In this document: in pieces, positions 1-8,375 of the stretch
How positions within the stretch are numbered: position 1 is the first letter of the stretch
Layout of the letters: every line of letters starts with the position of its first letter
Source of the DNA: Neisseria macacae ATCC 33926
GTDB lineage: Bacteria; Pseudomonadota; Gammaproteobacteria; Burkholderiales; Neisseriaceae
Reading direction: 5' to 3'
Assembly (NCBI RefSeq): GCF_022749495.1
Contig: NZ_CP094241.1
Span: 124,001-188,000 of the forward strand
Length of the DNA: 64,000 nucleotides
Translations under genes and position numbers: made by a program
Notes under the pieces: generated by a model
Told to the model about the DNA's origin: nothing
What the model saw: only the letters and a program-made list of their open reading frames with translations
Database searches by the model: none

Positions 1-485
1 GCAACATCGGACAGACGCTGGCAACTTATGCACAGGCGTTCAAAATGAAGGTCGTGTTTGTCGAACACAAACACGCCGAAACCGTCCGCGACGGCTACGT
101 TTCCTTTGACGAAGCCGTCCGCACTGCCGACGCGCTGTCGCTGCATTGCCCGCTCACGCCGGAAACGGCAAACATGATAGGCGAAGCCGAGTTGCAACAG
201 ATGAAGCCCGGCGCCATCCTCATCAACTGCGGGCGCGGCGGCTTGGTTGATGAAGCCGCTTTGGTTGCGGCGTTGAAATACGGCCAAATCGGCGGGGCAG
301 GTTTTGACGTGTTAACACAAGAGCCGCCGCGCGACGGCAACCCTCTGCTGAAAGCTCGACTGCCCAACCTTATTGTCACGCCACACATTGCATGGGCAAG
401 CCAAGAGGCCGCCAACCGTCTGTTTGACATCCTTGTGGACAACATCAACCGCTTCGTCGCGGGCAATCCGCAGAATCTGGTTTGA
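1..485 (+). CDS. D-2-hydroxyacid dehydrogenase, 3' part (start lies before the window)
   Basis: The reading frame is open from base 3, so the 5' part is outside the window. The first residues (NIGQTLA) are the end of the Rossmann GxGxxG nucleotide-binding loop. The rest keeps the family catalytic set: Arg in NCGRGGLVDE, Glu in DVLTQEPP and His in TPHIAWAS. The family reduces 2-keto acids such as hydroxypyruvate or glyoxylate with NAD(P)H in the cytoplasm. The PHIAWAS block favours a glycerate/hydroxypyruvate reductase (HprA-like) member, but the substrate cannot be fixed from the sequence. A DUS hairpin follows 43 bases after the stop. Confidence 0.9.
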   Translation, partial: NIGQTLATYAQAFKMKVVFVEHKHAETVRDGYVSFDEAVRTADALSLHCPLTPETANMIGEAELQQMKPGAILINCGRGGLVDEAALVAALKYGQIGGAGFDVLTQEPPRDGNPLLKARLPNLIVTPHIAWASQEAANRLFDILVDNINRFVAGNPQNLV

Positions 486-528
486 TGCCGATAGCCCTTA
501 GCCCTGTTGATAATTTTGTGAACAATTT

Positions 529-563
529 AAAAGGTCGTCTGAAAATTTTCAGACGACCTTTTT
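529..563. terminator. DUS inverted-repeat terminator
   Basis: AAAAGGTCGTCTGAAAA meets its complement with almost no loop and a T-run follows. Two convergent DUS copies form a strong hairpin that can end transcription of the dehydrogenase gene. Confidence 0.8.
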
Positions 564-682
564 GTATGTTGATATTTTTCAATGAATTAAGTTTAATTTG
601 ATTGAATTGGGATGAGGTTCAAATTGTGGATAAGTTGTGAGCAATCCGTGGATTTCGTCAAAAACCAATGCTTTCAAACGGC

Positions 683-725
683 AAAGGTCGTCTGAAACCT
701 GAATCTTGGTTTTCAGACGACCTTT
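683..725. terminator. DUS hairpin at the 3' end of mnmE
   Basis: Two convergent DUS copies flank a 17-base loop just beyond the mnmE stop at 748. Read on the minus strand it is the natural mnmE terminator; it also faces the upstream gene, so it may act in both directions. Confidence 0.75.
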
Positions 726-747
726 CGCGTATGGATAAGGTTTAATC

Positions 748-2112
748 TTATTTGCCGATACAGAAGCGCGAGAAAATCACGCCCAGCAAATCGTCGGCGG
801 TAAATTCGCCGGTGATTTCGCTGCACGCGTTTTGGGCGAGGCGCAGGTGTTCGGCGAAAAGCTCGATTTGGTTGTTGTCGCAGAGGGCGGCATTTTCCAG
901 CTCGGTTTCGGCTTCGTGCAAGGCGTTGAGGTGGCGGCTGCGGGCGAGGAACAGGCTTTCGCTTTCGCCCTGCCAGCCGACTTCCTGCAACAGCGCGTGT
1001 TTGAGCAAGTCGAGACCCGCGCCGGTTTTGGCGGACAGGCTGATGACGGAGTCCGCGCCGGTTTGCGCGAGGCCGTCTGAACGGACGGCGACGGGTTCGC
1101 CGGTCAGGTCGGCTTTGTTGTGGATTTCGATTTTTTTCAAACCTTCGGGCAGGCTGTTCAAAATGGCTTGGGTTTTGGCGTTCACGCCTTCGCGCGGGTC
1201 AATCAGAATCAGGGCGACATCGGCTTCGGAGACGGCTTTGCGGCTGCGCTCGATGCCGATTTGTTCGACCACGTCGTCGGTTTCGCGCAGGCCGGCGGTG
1301 TCGATGATGTGGACGGGCACGCCGTCGAGGGTGATTTGTTCGCGCACGGTGTCGCGGGTGGTGCCGGCGATGTCGGTTACGATGGCGATGTCGTCGCCCG
1401 CCAAGGCGTTGAGCAGGCTGGATTTGCCGACGTTGGGTGCGCCGACGAGGACGACGTTCATGCCTTCGCGCAAAATCGCGCCTTGTTCCGCGCTGGCGAG
1501 GACGGTTTTCAGACGACCTTGCAGGGCTTGGAGCTTGCCGCGCGCGTCGGCGGCTTCGAGAAAATCGATGTCTTCTTCGGGGAAGTCCAGCGTAGCTTCG
1601 ACCAGCATCCGCAGGGTGATGAGGTCGTCCACCAGCTCGTGTATGTGTCGGGAAAACGCGCCCTTGAGCGAACGCAATGCCATGCGTGCGGCGGACTTGC
1701 TGGAGGCGTCGATGAGGTCAGCGACGCTTTCGGCTTGGGCAAGGTCGAGTTTGTTGTTGAGGAAGGCGCGTTTGGTAAATTCGCCCGGCTCCGCCATGCG
1801 CGCCCCCAGTTCGAGGCAGCGCGAGAGCAGCATGTCCATCACCACAGGGCCGCCGTGTCCCTGCAATTCAATCACGTCTTCGCCGGTAAAGCTGGCGGGG
1901 GCGGCGAAGTAGAGCAGGATGCCGTTGTCTAGCGGCTGCCCGTCGCCGCCGAGAAAGTCGGTGTAAAGCGCGGTGCGCGGTTTGGGCGTTTTGCCGCCGC
2001 TGAGGGTTTGCGCCAAAGGCAGCAGGTTTTTGCCGGAAAGACGGATAACGCCGACGCCGCCGCGTCCGGGGGCGGTGGCGATGGCGGCGATGGTGGGTTG
2101 GGATGCGGACAT
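748..2112 (-). CDS. mnmE: tRNA uridine-5-carboxymethylaminomethyl modification GTPase MnmE
   Basis: 454 residues, the normal length of the family. An N-terminal tetrahydrofolate-binding domain (starting near ATAPGRGGVGVIR) is followed by a helical domain with an inserted Ras-like G domain. The P-loop GAPNVGKSS lies near residue 225, with switch DIAGTTRD, DTAGLRE and the HNKAD base-specificity motif. The protein ends in CIGK, the conserved C-terminal Cys motif. With MnmG it builds the 5-carboxymethylaminomethyl group on wobble U34 of certain tRNAs. A complete DUS lies inside the coding sequence near 1507. It stands alone on the minus strand. Confidence 0.97.
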   Translation of the reverse strand: MSASQPTIAAIATAPGRGGVGVIRLSGKNLLPLAQTLSGGKTPKPRTALYTDFLGGDGQPLDNGILLYFAAPASFTGEDVIELQGHGGPVVMDMLLSRCLELGARMAEPGEFTKRAFLNNKLDLAQAESVADLIDASSKSAARMALRSLKGAFSRHIHELVDDLITLRMLVEATLDFPEEDIDFLEAADARGKLQALQGRLKTVLASAEQGAILREGMNVVLVGAPNVGKSSLLNALAGDDIAIVTDIAGTTRDTVREQITLDGVPVHIIDTAGLRETDDVVEQIGIERSRKAVSEADVALILIDPREGVNAKTQAILNSLPEGLKKIEIHNKADLTGEPVAVRSDGLAQTGADSVISLSAKTGAGLDLLKHALLQEVGWQGESESLFLARSRHLNALHEAETELENAALCDNNQIELFAEHLRLAQNACSEITGEFTADDLLGVIFSRFCIGK

Positions 2113-2297
2113 GGCTGGCTCGTATCGGGAACTGGGTGAGCGGTATTATAGCAAAGGGTTTCTAAAATCTTTGAACTTGCTATTGATATTAAGTGAGAAT
2201 AGAAAGATAGACGGATAAGCAATTAGTAACACATATTAAATAAAACAATTTCATATGGTATTGCATATAAAAAGCTCATGAAGTAATATCTTCAATT

Positions 2298-3062
2298 ATG
2301 AATACTAAGCCCCAAACCATTTTTTCGGACTTGATAGGTCAAATTAGGGACATGCGCAGAAAAACGTGCATTCGACCATTTGATTTGACTCGTGCAAAAA
2401 GAGATGCAGAGAAATTATTAAAAACACACGCTCCTCATCAAGGTTATTTATGTTTAGCGGAACTCGCAGTCTTTGAAGATGCACCTCTACAAACTCGTCT
2501 GAAAAGTGTGGAAGAATACTTGAATAAAGCTTCTCGTTTGCCACATGATACTCGTAATTATTATATAACTTATTGTAATTGTTTAGTTAGACTTGGTGAG
2601 CGTAAGTCTGCTTATTCAGTTCTTGATAAGTATGTTGATATTTTGGAGGATGACATTGAAGCTTTGAGAGGATGTTTTGAGTATACTAGGTTTACTGGTC
2701 AAATCTCTTTATCTGAAAAAGTTATAAATAAACTGAATAAACTAGGAAAAGATATGACTAAGGAAGCTGAGGAAATAAAAAGAATTAAAACAGTAATTAA
2801 TGAATCATATCTAAAAGAACTATTAGTATATGCTGGGGAGGTTCTGCGTAGTTACAGCTTAATTAATGATGGCTTAAATTTGGATTGTAGCTATGCTGAG
2901 GATGAAATTTTCTACGAATTAACAGTGCTGGCTGACTCAGATGAAGACAAAGTTGCTTCTTGTGATATTGAGTTGAGTCGTTTGAAGATTAAATTTGCTC
3001 GCGAAAAAGGGATTAATCTTAGCCGTTTCGTGTTGGGTTGTGCTGTAAGGGATATAAATTAA
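2298..3062 (+). CDS. Uncharacterised helical (TPR-like) protein, partner of the HEPN-like gene
   Basis: 254 residues, not recognised as a named family. The sequence looks all-helical, with repeat-like segments (LCLAELAVFEDA, YYITYCNCLVRLGERKSAYSVL, ALRGCFEYTRFTGQ) whose spacing resembles TPR/SEL1-type arrays in residues 50-145. No signal peptide or membrane segment is seen. Base composition is clearly AT-richer than mnmE upstream and hemJ downstream, a sign of acquisition. Its TAA stop shares its last A with the ATG of the next gene, so the two are translationally coupled and probably act together. A sensor or neutraliser role for the HEPN-like partner is inference only. Confidence 0.75.
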   Translation: MNTKPQTIFSDLIGQIRDMRRKTCIRPFDLTRAKRDAEKLLKTHAPHQGYLCLAELAVFEDAPLQTRLKSVEEYLNKASRLPHDTRNYYITYCNCLVRLGERKSAYSVLDKYVDILEDDIEALRGCFEYTRFTGQISLSEKVINKLNKLGKDMTKEAEEIKRIKTVINESYLKELLVYAGEVLRSYSLINDGLNLDCSYAEDEIFYELTVLADSDEDKVASCDIELSRLKIKFAREKGINLSRFVLGCAVRDIN

Positions 3063-3412
3063 TGATTACTGCGATAGATTTCTTGCATTTTGCGGATAGT
3101 TTATGTCGTAATAGTGAAACAGATGATAGAGTATGTATCAGTAGAGCTTACTATGCAGCCATGCATCATGCTCTAGAAAAAGCAATAAATAAGGGTTATC
3201 AGCGAGATAAGTATGATGCTGGGGGAACACATAAGAATTTGATTTTCTATTATGAAAGACAGGCTGATGATGATAGTTCACTTATTGCGGATTTATTAAA
3301 AAAACTAAGAAAAGTTCGATCTCGAGCAGATTACGAGTTAGTTGAATCAATTTATTCAAGTCATGCAAAGACTGCAATTAAGCAGGCTAAAGAGATATTC
3401 TCCCTTATTTGA
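3062..3412 (+). CDS. HEPN-like domain protein
   Basis: 116 residues from the ATG overlapping the upstream stop (an earlier in-frame start exists but the overlap start is more natural). SRAYYAAMHHAL near residues 27-38 and RSRADYELVE near residues 90-99 match the conserved helix 1 and helix 4 signatures of small HEPN proteins. The usual RxxxxH ribonuclease motif is replaced by RADYE, as in non-catalytic or nucleotide-transferase-associated HEPN families, so RNase activity is doubtful. No MNT nucleotidyltransferase gene is next to it, which is unusual. AT-rich like its partner. A toxin-antitoxin-like or defence module is possible but unproven. Confidence 0.7.
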   Translation: MITAIDFLHFADSLCRNSETDDRVCISRAYYAAMHHALEKAINKGYQRDKYDAGGTHKNLIFYYERQADDDSSLIADLLKKLRKVRSRADYELVESIYSSHAKTAIKQAKEIFSLI

Positions 3413-3428
3413 TAAAAATCCAAATCAT

Positions 3429-3472
3429 AAAAGGTCGTCTGAAAACCTGAAAGCGGTTTTCAGACGACCTTT
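3429..3472. terminator. DUS hairpin after the HEPN-like gene
   Basis: Convergent DUS copies with a short loop lie between the plus-strand HEPN-like gene and the minus-strand gene that ends at 3503. It probably terminates both. Confidence 0.75.
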
Positions 3473-3502
3473 CTATCTTTTCCTTCAATGAGCCGGAAGG
3501 AA

Positions 3503-3778
3503 TCAACGTTTTTTCTTAGCGTTTTTCTTTTCGGCGGCGGCAAGGCGCATGGCGACGAATTCGACCATCAGTTCTTTTTTCGTCCAGAAGAAGTTTTTCA
3601 TTTTTTCCAGAGAATAGATTTTGCGCACCATCATGGGCAGGCCGGCATGGATGATGGCGGCGACTTCGCCGTTGCGGGTTTCGTCCGCCATGGCGGTTTT
3701 GAGGTCGGTCTGGTTGGCGGCGAGGTAGTCGCCGAGTTGTTTTTGAACGCTGGTGCTGATTTCAAATTGCTTAATCAT
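3503..3778 (-). CDS. Conserved hypothetical protein, 91 residues
   Basis: Not recognised. The protein is small and soluble, starts MIKQFEIST, has a helical middle (QKQLGDYLAANQTDLKTA) and ends in a strongly basic tail (EKKNAKKKR). No signal peptide, metal site or catalytic motif is visible. On the minus strand the ATG is preceded by AAGAAAAC, a weak ribosome-binding site. Codon use matches the core genes rather than the AT-rich pair beside it. A nucleic-acid- or membrane-surface-binding role is suggested only by the basic tail. Confidence 0.7.
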   Translation of the reverse strand: MIKQFEISTSVQKQLGDYLAANQTDLKTAMADETRNGEVAAIIHAGLPMMVRKIYSLEKMKNFFWTKKELMVEFVAMRLAAAEKKNAKKKR

Positions 3779-4001
3779 GTTTTCTTTCCGTTTTGTGTTT
3801 GTTCCGCGAGGTAGGGCGGCTATTGGTTTTAATTACATGTGCATTTTAACAAATTTTAATTTTATTGCATATCAACTGTGCGAAATTATGACGTGATTTA
3901 CAATTTTTCGGGCGTAAAACAGACAGTCGTTGACATAAAGAAAACAGCCGCTGCGGTTTGGCGGGTAAAATACGCGTTTTCGAGCGTGAGGTCGTCTGAA
4001 A

Positions 4002-4427
4002 ATGTATTTGTGGTTTAAGCTCTTGCATGTGTTTTTTGTGATTTCGTGGTTCGCCGGACTGTTTTATCTGCCGCGGATTTTTGTGAATCTAGCGCAGGTT
4101 GAGGCGGCGGAGCAGCCGGTGGAATATGAGCGGCTCTCGGCGATGGCGCGGCGGCTGTATAAGTTTATGTCGCCGTTGGGGTTCGGGACGCTGGTGTGCG
4201 GCATGGTGATTCCGTTTGTGACGGGCTGGTGGGGGCAGGGCTGGCTGCATGTGAAGCTGTTGATGGGCCTGCTGCTTTTGGCTTATCAATTTTATTGCGG
4301 CGCGCTGCTTCGGGGCTTTGAGGAAAAACGCAATAAGCATTCGCACAAGTGGTACAGGGTGTTTAACGAAGTGCCTGTGTTGATGATGGTCGTCGCTTTG
4401 TATATGGTGGTGTTCAAGCCGTTTTAA
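4002..4427 (+). CDS. hemJ: Protoporphyrinogen IX oxidase HemJ (CopD/UPF0093 family)
   Basis: 141 residues, the usual size of HemJ. The N-terminal block KLLHVFFVISWFAGLFYLPR contains the conserved His, followed by LYKFMSPLGF, WLHVKLLMGLLLLAY with a second conserved His and Lys, and HSHKWYRVFNEVPV near the C-terminus. Four membrane helices are expected. HemJ oxidises protoporphyrinogen IX to protoporphyrin IX in the inner membrane in bacteria lacking HemG or HemY. The start codon directly follows a DUS core (GTCGTCTGAAAATG), so the uptake sequence doubles as the leader. Confidence 0.88.
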   Translation: MYLWFKLLHVFFVISWFAGLFYLPRIFVNLAQVEAAEQPVEYERLSAMARRLYKFMSPLGFGTLVCGMVIPFVTGWWGQGWLHVKLLMGLLLLAYQFYCGALLRGFEEKRNKHSHKWYRVFNEVPVLMMVVALYMVVFKPF

Positions 4428-4490
4428 GGTGTGTGCGAAACCTGCAAAACCTGTTTTCAGACGACCTTCTTTTATATTGGAATCAAACAG

Positions 4491-4955
4491 ATGACTATTG
4501 AAATCGAACGCCGCTTCCTGTTGAAAAACGATGACTGGAAGCGCGAAGCCTCCGCGCCGCAGGTGTTGCAGCAGGGCTATTTGAGCGTAGAAAAAGAGCG
4601 CACCATCCGCGTGCGCATTATTGACGACAAGGCTTGGCTGACTTTGAAAGGCTATATTTCGGATGTCAGCCGCAGCGAGTTTGAATACGAAATTCCTTTG
4701 GCGCACGCGCGGCAGATGATGGAGACGATGTGTCCGTTTAAGATGGAAAAACACCGTTATCGGGTGGAGTTTAAAGGTTTTGTGTTTGAAATCGACGAGT
4801 ATTTCGGCGATAACGCGCCTTTGGTGGTGGCGGAGGTCGAGCTGCCTGCGGAAGATACACCGTTTGAAAAACCGGACTGGCTGGGCGCGGAGATTACGTC
4901 GGAAGGAAAATTTACCAATGCGTATTTGAGCAAACATCCTTATTCGACTTGGTAG
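4491..4955 (+). CDS. CYTH domain protein (triphosphate tunnel metalloenzyme)
   Basis: 154 residues from MTIEIERRFLL; the frame is open upstream but translates a DUS, so the internal ATG is preferred. The ExExR/K signature EIERRFLL opens the domain. RTIRVRIIDDKAWLTLKG, EFEYEIP, KHRYRV, FEIDEYFGD and VVAEVELP supply the paired acidic and basic strands of the tunnel. Family members hydrolyse inorganic or nucleoside triphosphates with Mg; bacterial short forms are often tripolyphosphatases. The physiological substrate here is unknown. The gene is followed at once by a large repeat array. Confidence 0.87.
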   Translation: MTIEIERRFLLKNDDWKREASAPQVLQQGYLSVEKERTIRVRIIDDKAWLTLKGYISDVSRSEFEYEIPLAHARQMMETMCPFKMEKHRYRVEFKGFVFEIDEYFGDNAPLVVAEVELPAEDTPFEKPDWLGAEITSEGKFTNAYLSKHPYSTW

Positions 4956-5732
4956 GCTGGTTGGGGAATAACGGTATGCCGCTGATACTGGACGCGGATT
5001 GTAGCGTGGGCTTTGCCCGCGGAAAACGGCCTGGTTGATTGTCCGGTTCGGGATTTGATCGGCAGACTCGTGGGCAAAGCCCACGCTACGGCTGGCTTAA
5101 TTTAATTCGCTATATCGGCTTGTTTGAGAAGCACAAAGGTCGTCTGAAAACCGGTTTTCAGACGACCTTTTTGATTTTAGATTGTAGCGTCTTTGCCCAC
5201 GGAAAACGGCTTGGTTGATTGTCCGGTTCGGGATTTGATCGATAGATTCGTGGGCAAAGCCCACGCTACGGCTGGCTTGGTAGGTGGGTTGGGGAATAAC
5301 GGTACGCCGCCGATACTAGACGCGGATTGTAGGATTGTAGGATTGTAGGATTGTAGGATTGTAGGATTGTAGGATTGTAGCGTGGGCTTTGCCCACGAAA
5401 AACGGCTTGGACGATTGTCTGGTTCGGGATTTGATCGGCAGATTCGCGGGCGAAGCCCACGCTACGGCCTGCTTAATTTAATCCACTATATCGGCTTGTT
5501 TGGGAATCACAAAGGTCGTCTGAAAACCGGTTTTCAGACGACCTTTGTGATTTTAGATTGTAGCGTGGGCTTTACCCACGAGGAAACAGCTTGGTTGATT
5601 GTCCGAATCAGGATTTGATCGGCAGATTCGCGGGCGAAGCCCACGCTACGGCTGGCTTAATTTAATTCGCTATATCGGCTGTTTGAGAATCACAAAGGTC
5701 GTCTGAAAACTGTTTTTCAGACGACCTTTGTG
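4951..5732. repeat. Composite tandem array of A-type palindromes and DUS hairpins
   Basis: Four copies of an imperfect palindrome (here called A; ends TAGCGTGGGC...GCCCACGCTA) lie at 5002-5088, 5185-5268, 5378-5464 and 5561-5648, about 185 bases apart. They alternate with DUS hairpins at 5135-5172, 5508-5549 and 5691-5732 and with a shared spacer (GGCTTAATTTAATTCGCTAT). The stretch after the CYTH stop (TTGGGGAATAACGGTA) recurs at 5289, so a unit of leader-A-DUS hairpin-A has been duplicated. No gene is present here. Confidence 0.85.
5324..5379. repeat. Octamer tandem repeat, 7 x GGATTGTA
   Basis: Seven perfect direct copies of an 8-base unit abut the left end of the third A palindrome. Other copies of the array have a single GGATTGTA at this junction, so this is a local amplification, likely by replication slippage. 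Confidence 0.92.
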
Positions 5733-5789
5733 ATTTTATTGATTCATCGCATCGCTGGCGGACGGTTTGACGGCAAACCGCCTGTTTTT

Positions 5790-6278
5790 TTATCGGATGC
5801 GGGTGTAATGGACGAACGCGTAGCCTGTGCCGTTGGCGGAGGTGTGGGTTTCGCGGGCGGCTTCGCGCCATTCTGACGGCGAAAATTCGGGAAAAAACGC
5901 ATCGCCTTGGACGTCTAATGCCACTTCGGTAATCCGCAAATCGCTGGCGAGCGGCAGGGCTTGGGCATAGATTTGTGCGCCGCCCATGATGATGATTTCT
6001 TCCGCAGCGGCACATAATGCCAAAGCCTCTTCAAGGCTGCCGACGGTTTCCGCGCCTTCTGCCGGATAATCTGCCTGACGGCTGATGACGATATTGCGGC
6101 GGCCGGGCAGCGGCTTGCGGGGCAGGGATTCCCAAGTTTTTCGCCCCATCACGACGGGTTTGTCGAGGGTATAGGATTTGAAAAATGCGAAGTCCTCGGG
6201 CAAGTGCCAAGGCATGGTGTTGTTGATGCCTATGCAGCGGTCGGGCGCGCAGGCGGCAATCAGGGTGATTTTCGGCAT
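5790..6278 (-). CDS. folA: Dihydrofolate reductase
   Basis: 162 residues from MPKITLIAAC; an in-frame upstream extension (to 6359) is not needed. Diagnostic blocks run in order: IGINNTMPWHLPEDFAFFK with the active-site Trp and acidic residue, VVMGRKTWESLP for cofactor binding, RRNIVISR, and IIMGGAQIYAQALP. The enzyme reduces dihydrofolate to tetrahydrofolate with NADPH for thymidylate, purine and Met synthesis and is the trimethoprim target. It stands alone on the minus strand, divergent from the DegV gene. Confidence 0.96.
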   Translation of the reverse strand: MPKITLIAACAPDRCIGINNTMPWHLPEDFAFFKSYTLDKPVVMGRKTWESLPRKPLPGRRNIVISRQADYPAEGAETVGSLEEALALCAAAEEIIIMGGAQIYAQALPLASDLRITEVALDVQGDAFFPEFSPSEWREAARETHTSANGTGYAFVHYTRIR

Positions 6279-6534
6279 GAGGTGGTCTTTTGATTGAGAA
6301 GTAGCTGTATTGTAAACGATATGTAAACGCAGGTGTTTAAAAGGAGGTATAAAAACCATATGGCAATGAATGATAACTATTATTTTAGAATATAGTGTTT
6401 AGTTTCAAAATAATGCTCAAAACTATTAATATGTAGACAAAAATTTACATACCGTTTATCATTAAAATAGACCGCTTAGATGGTCCTTTATTTATTTGAG
6501 ATTTTGCATTGTTTGATGCACAAGGGAGCAGTTT

Positions 6535-7425
6535 ATGGCAGGCTCTTATGCCTTATATCGTTGCGCGGTATTGTCCACGTCGAGTGGCTCTTTGTCGGGC
6601 ATACTCGATCGGGACAGCCCGATTCAGATTCTGCATCTGAATGTATTTATGGAACAACAAGAGTTTGCTGACGGACTGGAAATCAGCAATGAAGAATATT
6701 GCAATTGGCGCCGCGAGCATTTGGACAGCGATGTTTCTACAACACCGCCGTCGTCTGAAGATTTATTGAGGACTTTTCAATATTTGGTCGGTCAGGGTTA
6801 TCACGAAGCCATTGTGACGACGTTGAGCCACAAATTAAGTGATTCTGCCGATATGGTGCGTCAAGTTGCCGAGCAGGTTCCGCAATTGAAAGTCCATGTC
6901 GTCGATACAGGGACATGCTGCATGCCCGAAGGCTTTTTTGCTTTGGAAGCAGACCGCCTGTTGCGCGAAGGAAAAACGCCGACGGAAATCGTTGCTTACT
7001 TGGAAGGTTTAAAAGAACGTTGCAACATCATTTTCGGACTGTCCACAATCAAATCCCTTGTCGGCAGCGGCACGATGGCAAGATTGGGCGCTTCGTTGTG
7101 CGACTGGTTGGGGCTGCGCGCCGTATTGCGCTTTTCGCAAGATCAGTTGTGCCGGGTCGAATCCACTTCCGATGACGAAAAAATGTTTGATGCCATCATC
7201 GACCAAGTGTTGAAACTGATGCAAGGCAAAAACAGGGAACAATTTATCCTTGGCGGTCTTTATACGGGCGAACGCGACCGGTATCGGATATTTGCGGAAC
7301 GCTTCTTCAAGCGGACCGGTATCTGCTTGGATGACGGCGTTCCCGTATCGCCGGTGGTGGCGGTGCACGTCGGCATCTGCGGCGTCGGCGTCGGCATGGT
7401 CGAAAAACTCGAAGCAGCGGCATAA
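6535..7425 (+). CDS. DegV family fatty-acid-binding protein
   Basis: 296 residues; the ATG at 6535 sits behind AAGGGAGC, which decides the start. DegV features include SSGSLSGI near the N-terminus, GYHEAIVTTLSHKLSDSADM (the xxSxxxS lipid-contact motif), VVDTGTCCMPEGFFALEA and a C-terminal domain ending in GVGMVEKLE. Family proteins bind a fatty acid and, in Gram-positives, deliver it to a fatty-acid kinase. No kinase partner lies nearby, so the role in Neisseria is unclear. The intergenic region of about 250 bases to divergent folA is AT-rich and probably carries both promoters. Confidence 0.85.
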   Translation: MAGSYALYRCAVLSTSSGSLSGILDRDSPIQILHLNVFMEQQEFADGLEISNEEYCNWRREHLDSDVSTTPPSSEDLLRTFQYLVGQGYHEAIVTTLSHKLSDSADMVRQVAEQVPQLKVHVVDTGTCCMPEGFFALEADRLLREGKTPTEIVAYLEGLKERCNIIFGLSTIKSLVGSGTMARLGASLCDWLGLRAVLRFSQDQLCRVESTSDDEKMFDAIIDQVLKLMQGKNREQFILGGLYTGERDRYRIFAERFFKRTGICLDDGVPVSPVVAVHVGICGVGVGMVEKLEAAA

Positions 7426-7490
7426 GGAGCAACACCGATCTGCCTGCATTCCTGATGCTTATTAATCGGCAATTCAACATTGTGTAAATT

Positions 7491-7540
7491 AAAAAAGGTC
7501 GTCTGAAAACCCGATTCAGGTTTCAGACGACCTTTTTTTG
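7491..7540. terminator. Bidirectional DUS hairpin between the DegV gene and ibaG
   Basis: An A-run, two convergent DUS copies with a short loop and a T-run of seven. It lies between two convergent genes and can serve both. Confidence 0.85.
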
Positions 7541-7554
7541 TCTGAGCTAACGAC

Positions 7555-7803
7555 TTATTGCTGCTTCGCCGCCCATTCCGCAGGCGTGGCGGCAACGGAA
7601 ATCGACAGCGCGTGCAATTCGTTGCTGGCCAGTTGCGCCTTCAGACCGTCTTTGATTAGGCGGTGGCGGGCGAGGCGGGCTTTGCCTTCAAACTCGGAAG
7701 AGACGATGACGGCGAAGAAGTGATGTCCGTCACCTTCGACTTCGACGTGTTCGCAAGCGGCGACGCCTTCAATCAGCGATTTGACTTGTTCTGGGGTAAG
7801 CAT
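7555..7803 (-). CDS. ibaG: BolA/IbaG family protein
   Basis: 82 residues from MLTPEQVKSLIEG, behind a plausible AAGGAAT site; a longer in-frame extension has no such support. HVEVEGDGHHFFAVIVSSEFEGKARLARHR carries the BolA-fold class II signature with the His used for Fe-S cluster sharing, followed by HALSIS. BolA/IbaG proteins pair with monothiol glutaredoxin Grx4 for iron-sulfur trafficking. The short form without a long loop fits IbaG (YrbA) better than BolA. Confidence 0.85.
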   Translation of the reverse strand: MLTPEQVKSLIEGVAACEHVEVEGDGHHFFAVIVSSEFEGKARLARHRLIKDGLKAQLASNELHALSISVAATPAEWAAKQQ

Positions 7804-7925
7804 TTGTATTCCTTGTTTCAAAAACACTGCGGCATTATACAGAATAATGCCGCTTAACATCGCCAACTTGCTGAAGATGGTATCCGAAACATAATTCATT
7901 AATATTGAATTAACATAAGGATTAC

Positions 7926-7961
7926 AGAGGTCGTCTGAAACGTTTTCAGACGACCTCTTTT
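7926..7961. terminator. DUS hairpin upstream of the adhesin
   Basis: AGAGGTCGTCTGAAACG pairs with TTTCAGACGACCTCT. It lies between divergent ibaG and the adhesin gene, so it may insulate the adhesin promoter rather than end a gene. Confidence 0.65.
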
Positions 7962-8375
7962 CTTATTTTTGGATTCCGGATACTTAAAAATATCATTTTT
8001 TTAGTACGAGTGAATTCAGGCAAAAGGGTTTTGGTATATAAATTGCTTTCAGATAAAAGATAAAGTTTCACTTTGATTGCAAAATAAAGTTAAGAAAATA
8101 GAAGTCATCAAAGATAAGCGGATAGATAAATAGCCAAAAGGTCGATAAATCAGTTTTGGGAGATTGTTATCTGAGGTATAGATAAATCCTGAAATTTGTT
8201 TGAAAGTGACAATATACGTCATATCCGTTGAATAAATTTTGCAATCGAAATATCGGCATCAAATACGATATTTTCATTTTTGGTTATTGGATTAGATGTT
8301 TGGAAAGCAGGTTATTACATAAATTCAATAATATATTAAATTTATTTGTTTAACATTTTAAATCAGAGAGTCAAC
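7962..8375 (+). promoter_or_regulatory. AT-rich leader of the giant adhesin gene
   Basis: About 414 bases with no open frame of note and strongly AT-rich. A promoter is expected here; AATAATATATTAAAT near 8326-8340 is one possible -10 area. AATCAGAGAG before the ATG is the likely ribosome-binding site. No long homopolymer tract that would suggest phase variation is visible. Confidence 0.5.

Noticed and set aside
4089..5084. 331-codon minus-strand frame opposite hemJ and the CYTH gene
   Set aside because: It runs through two convincing plus-strand genes and a repeat; its product is Arg/His-rich without domain signatures.
5324..5379. Octamer run considered as a CRISPR or phase-variation tract
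   Set aside because: Units are contiguous without spacers, so it is not CRISPR. It is not inside or directly upstream of an open frame, so no gene switch is apparent.
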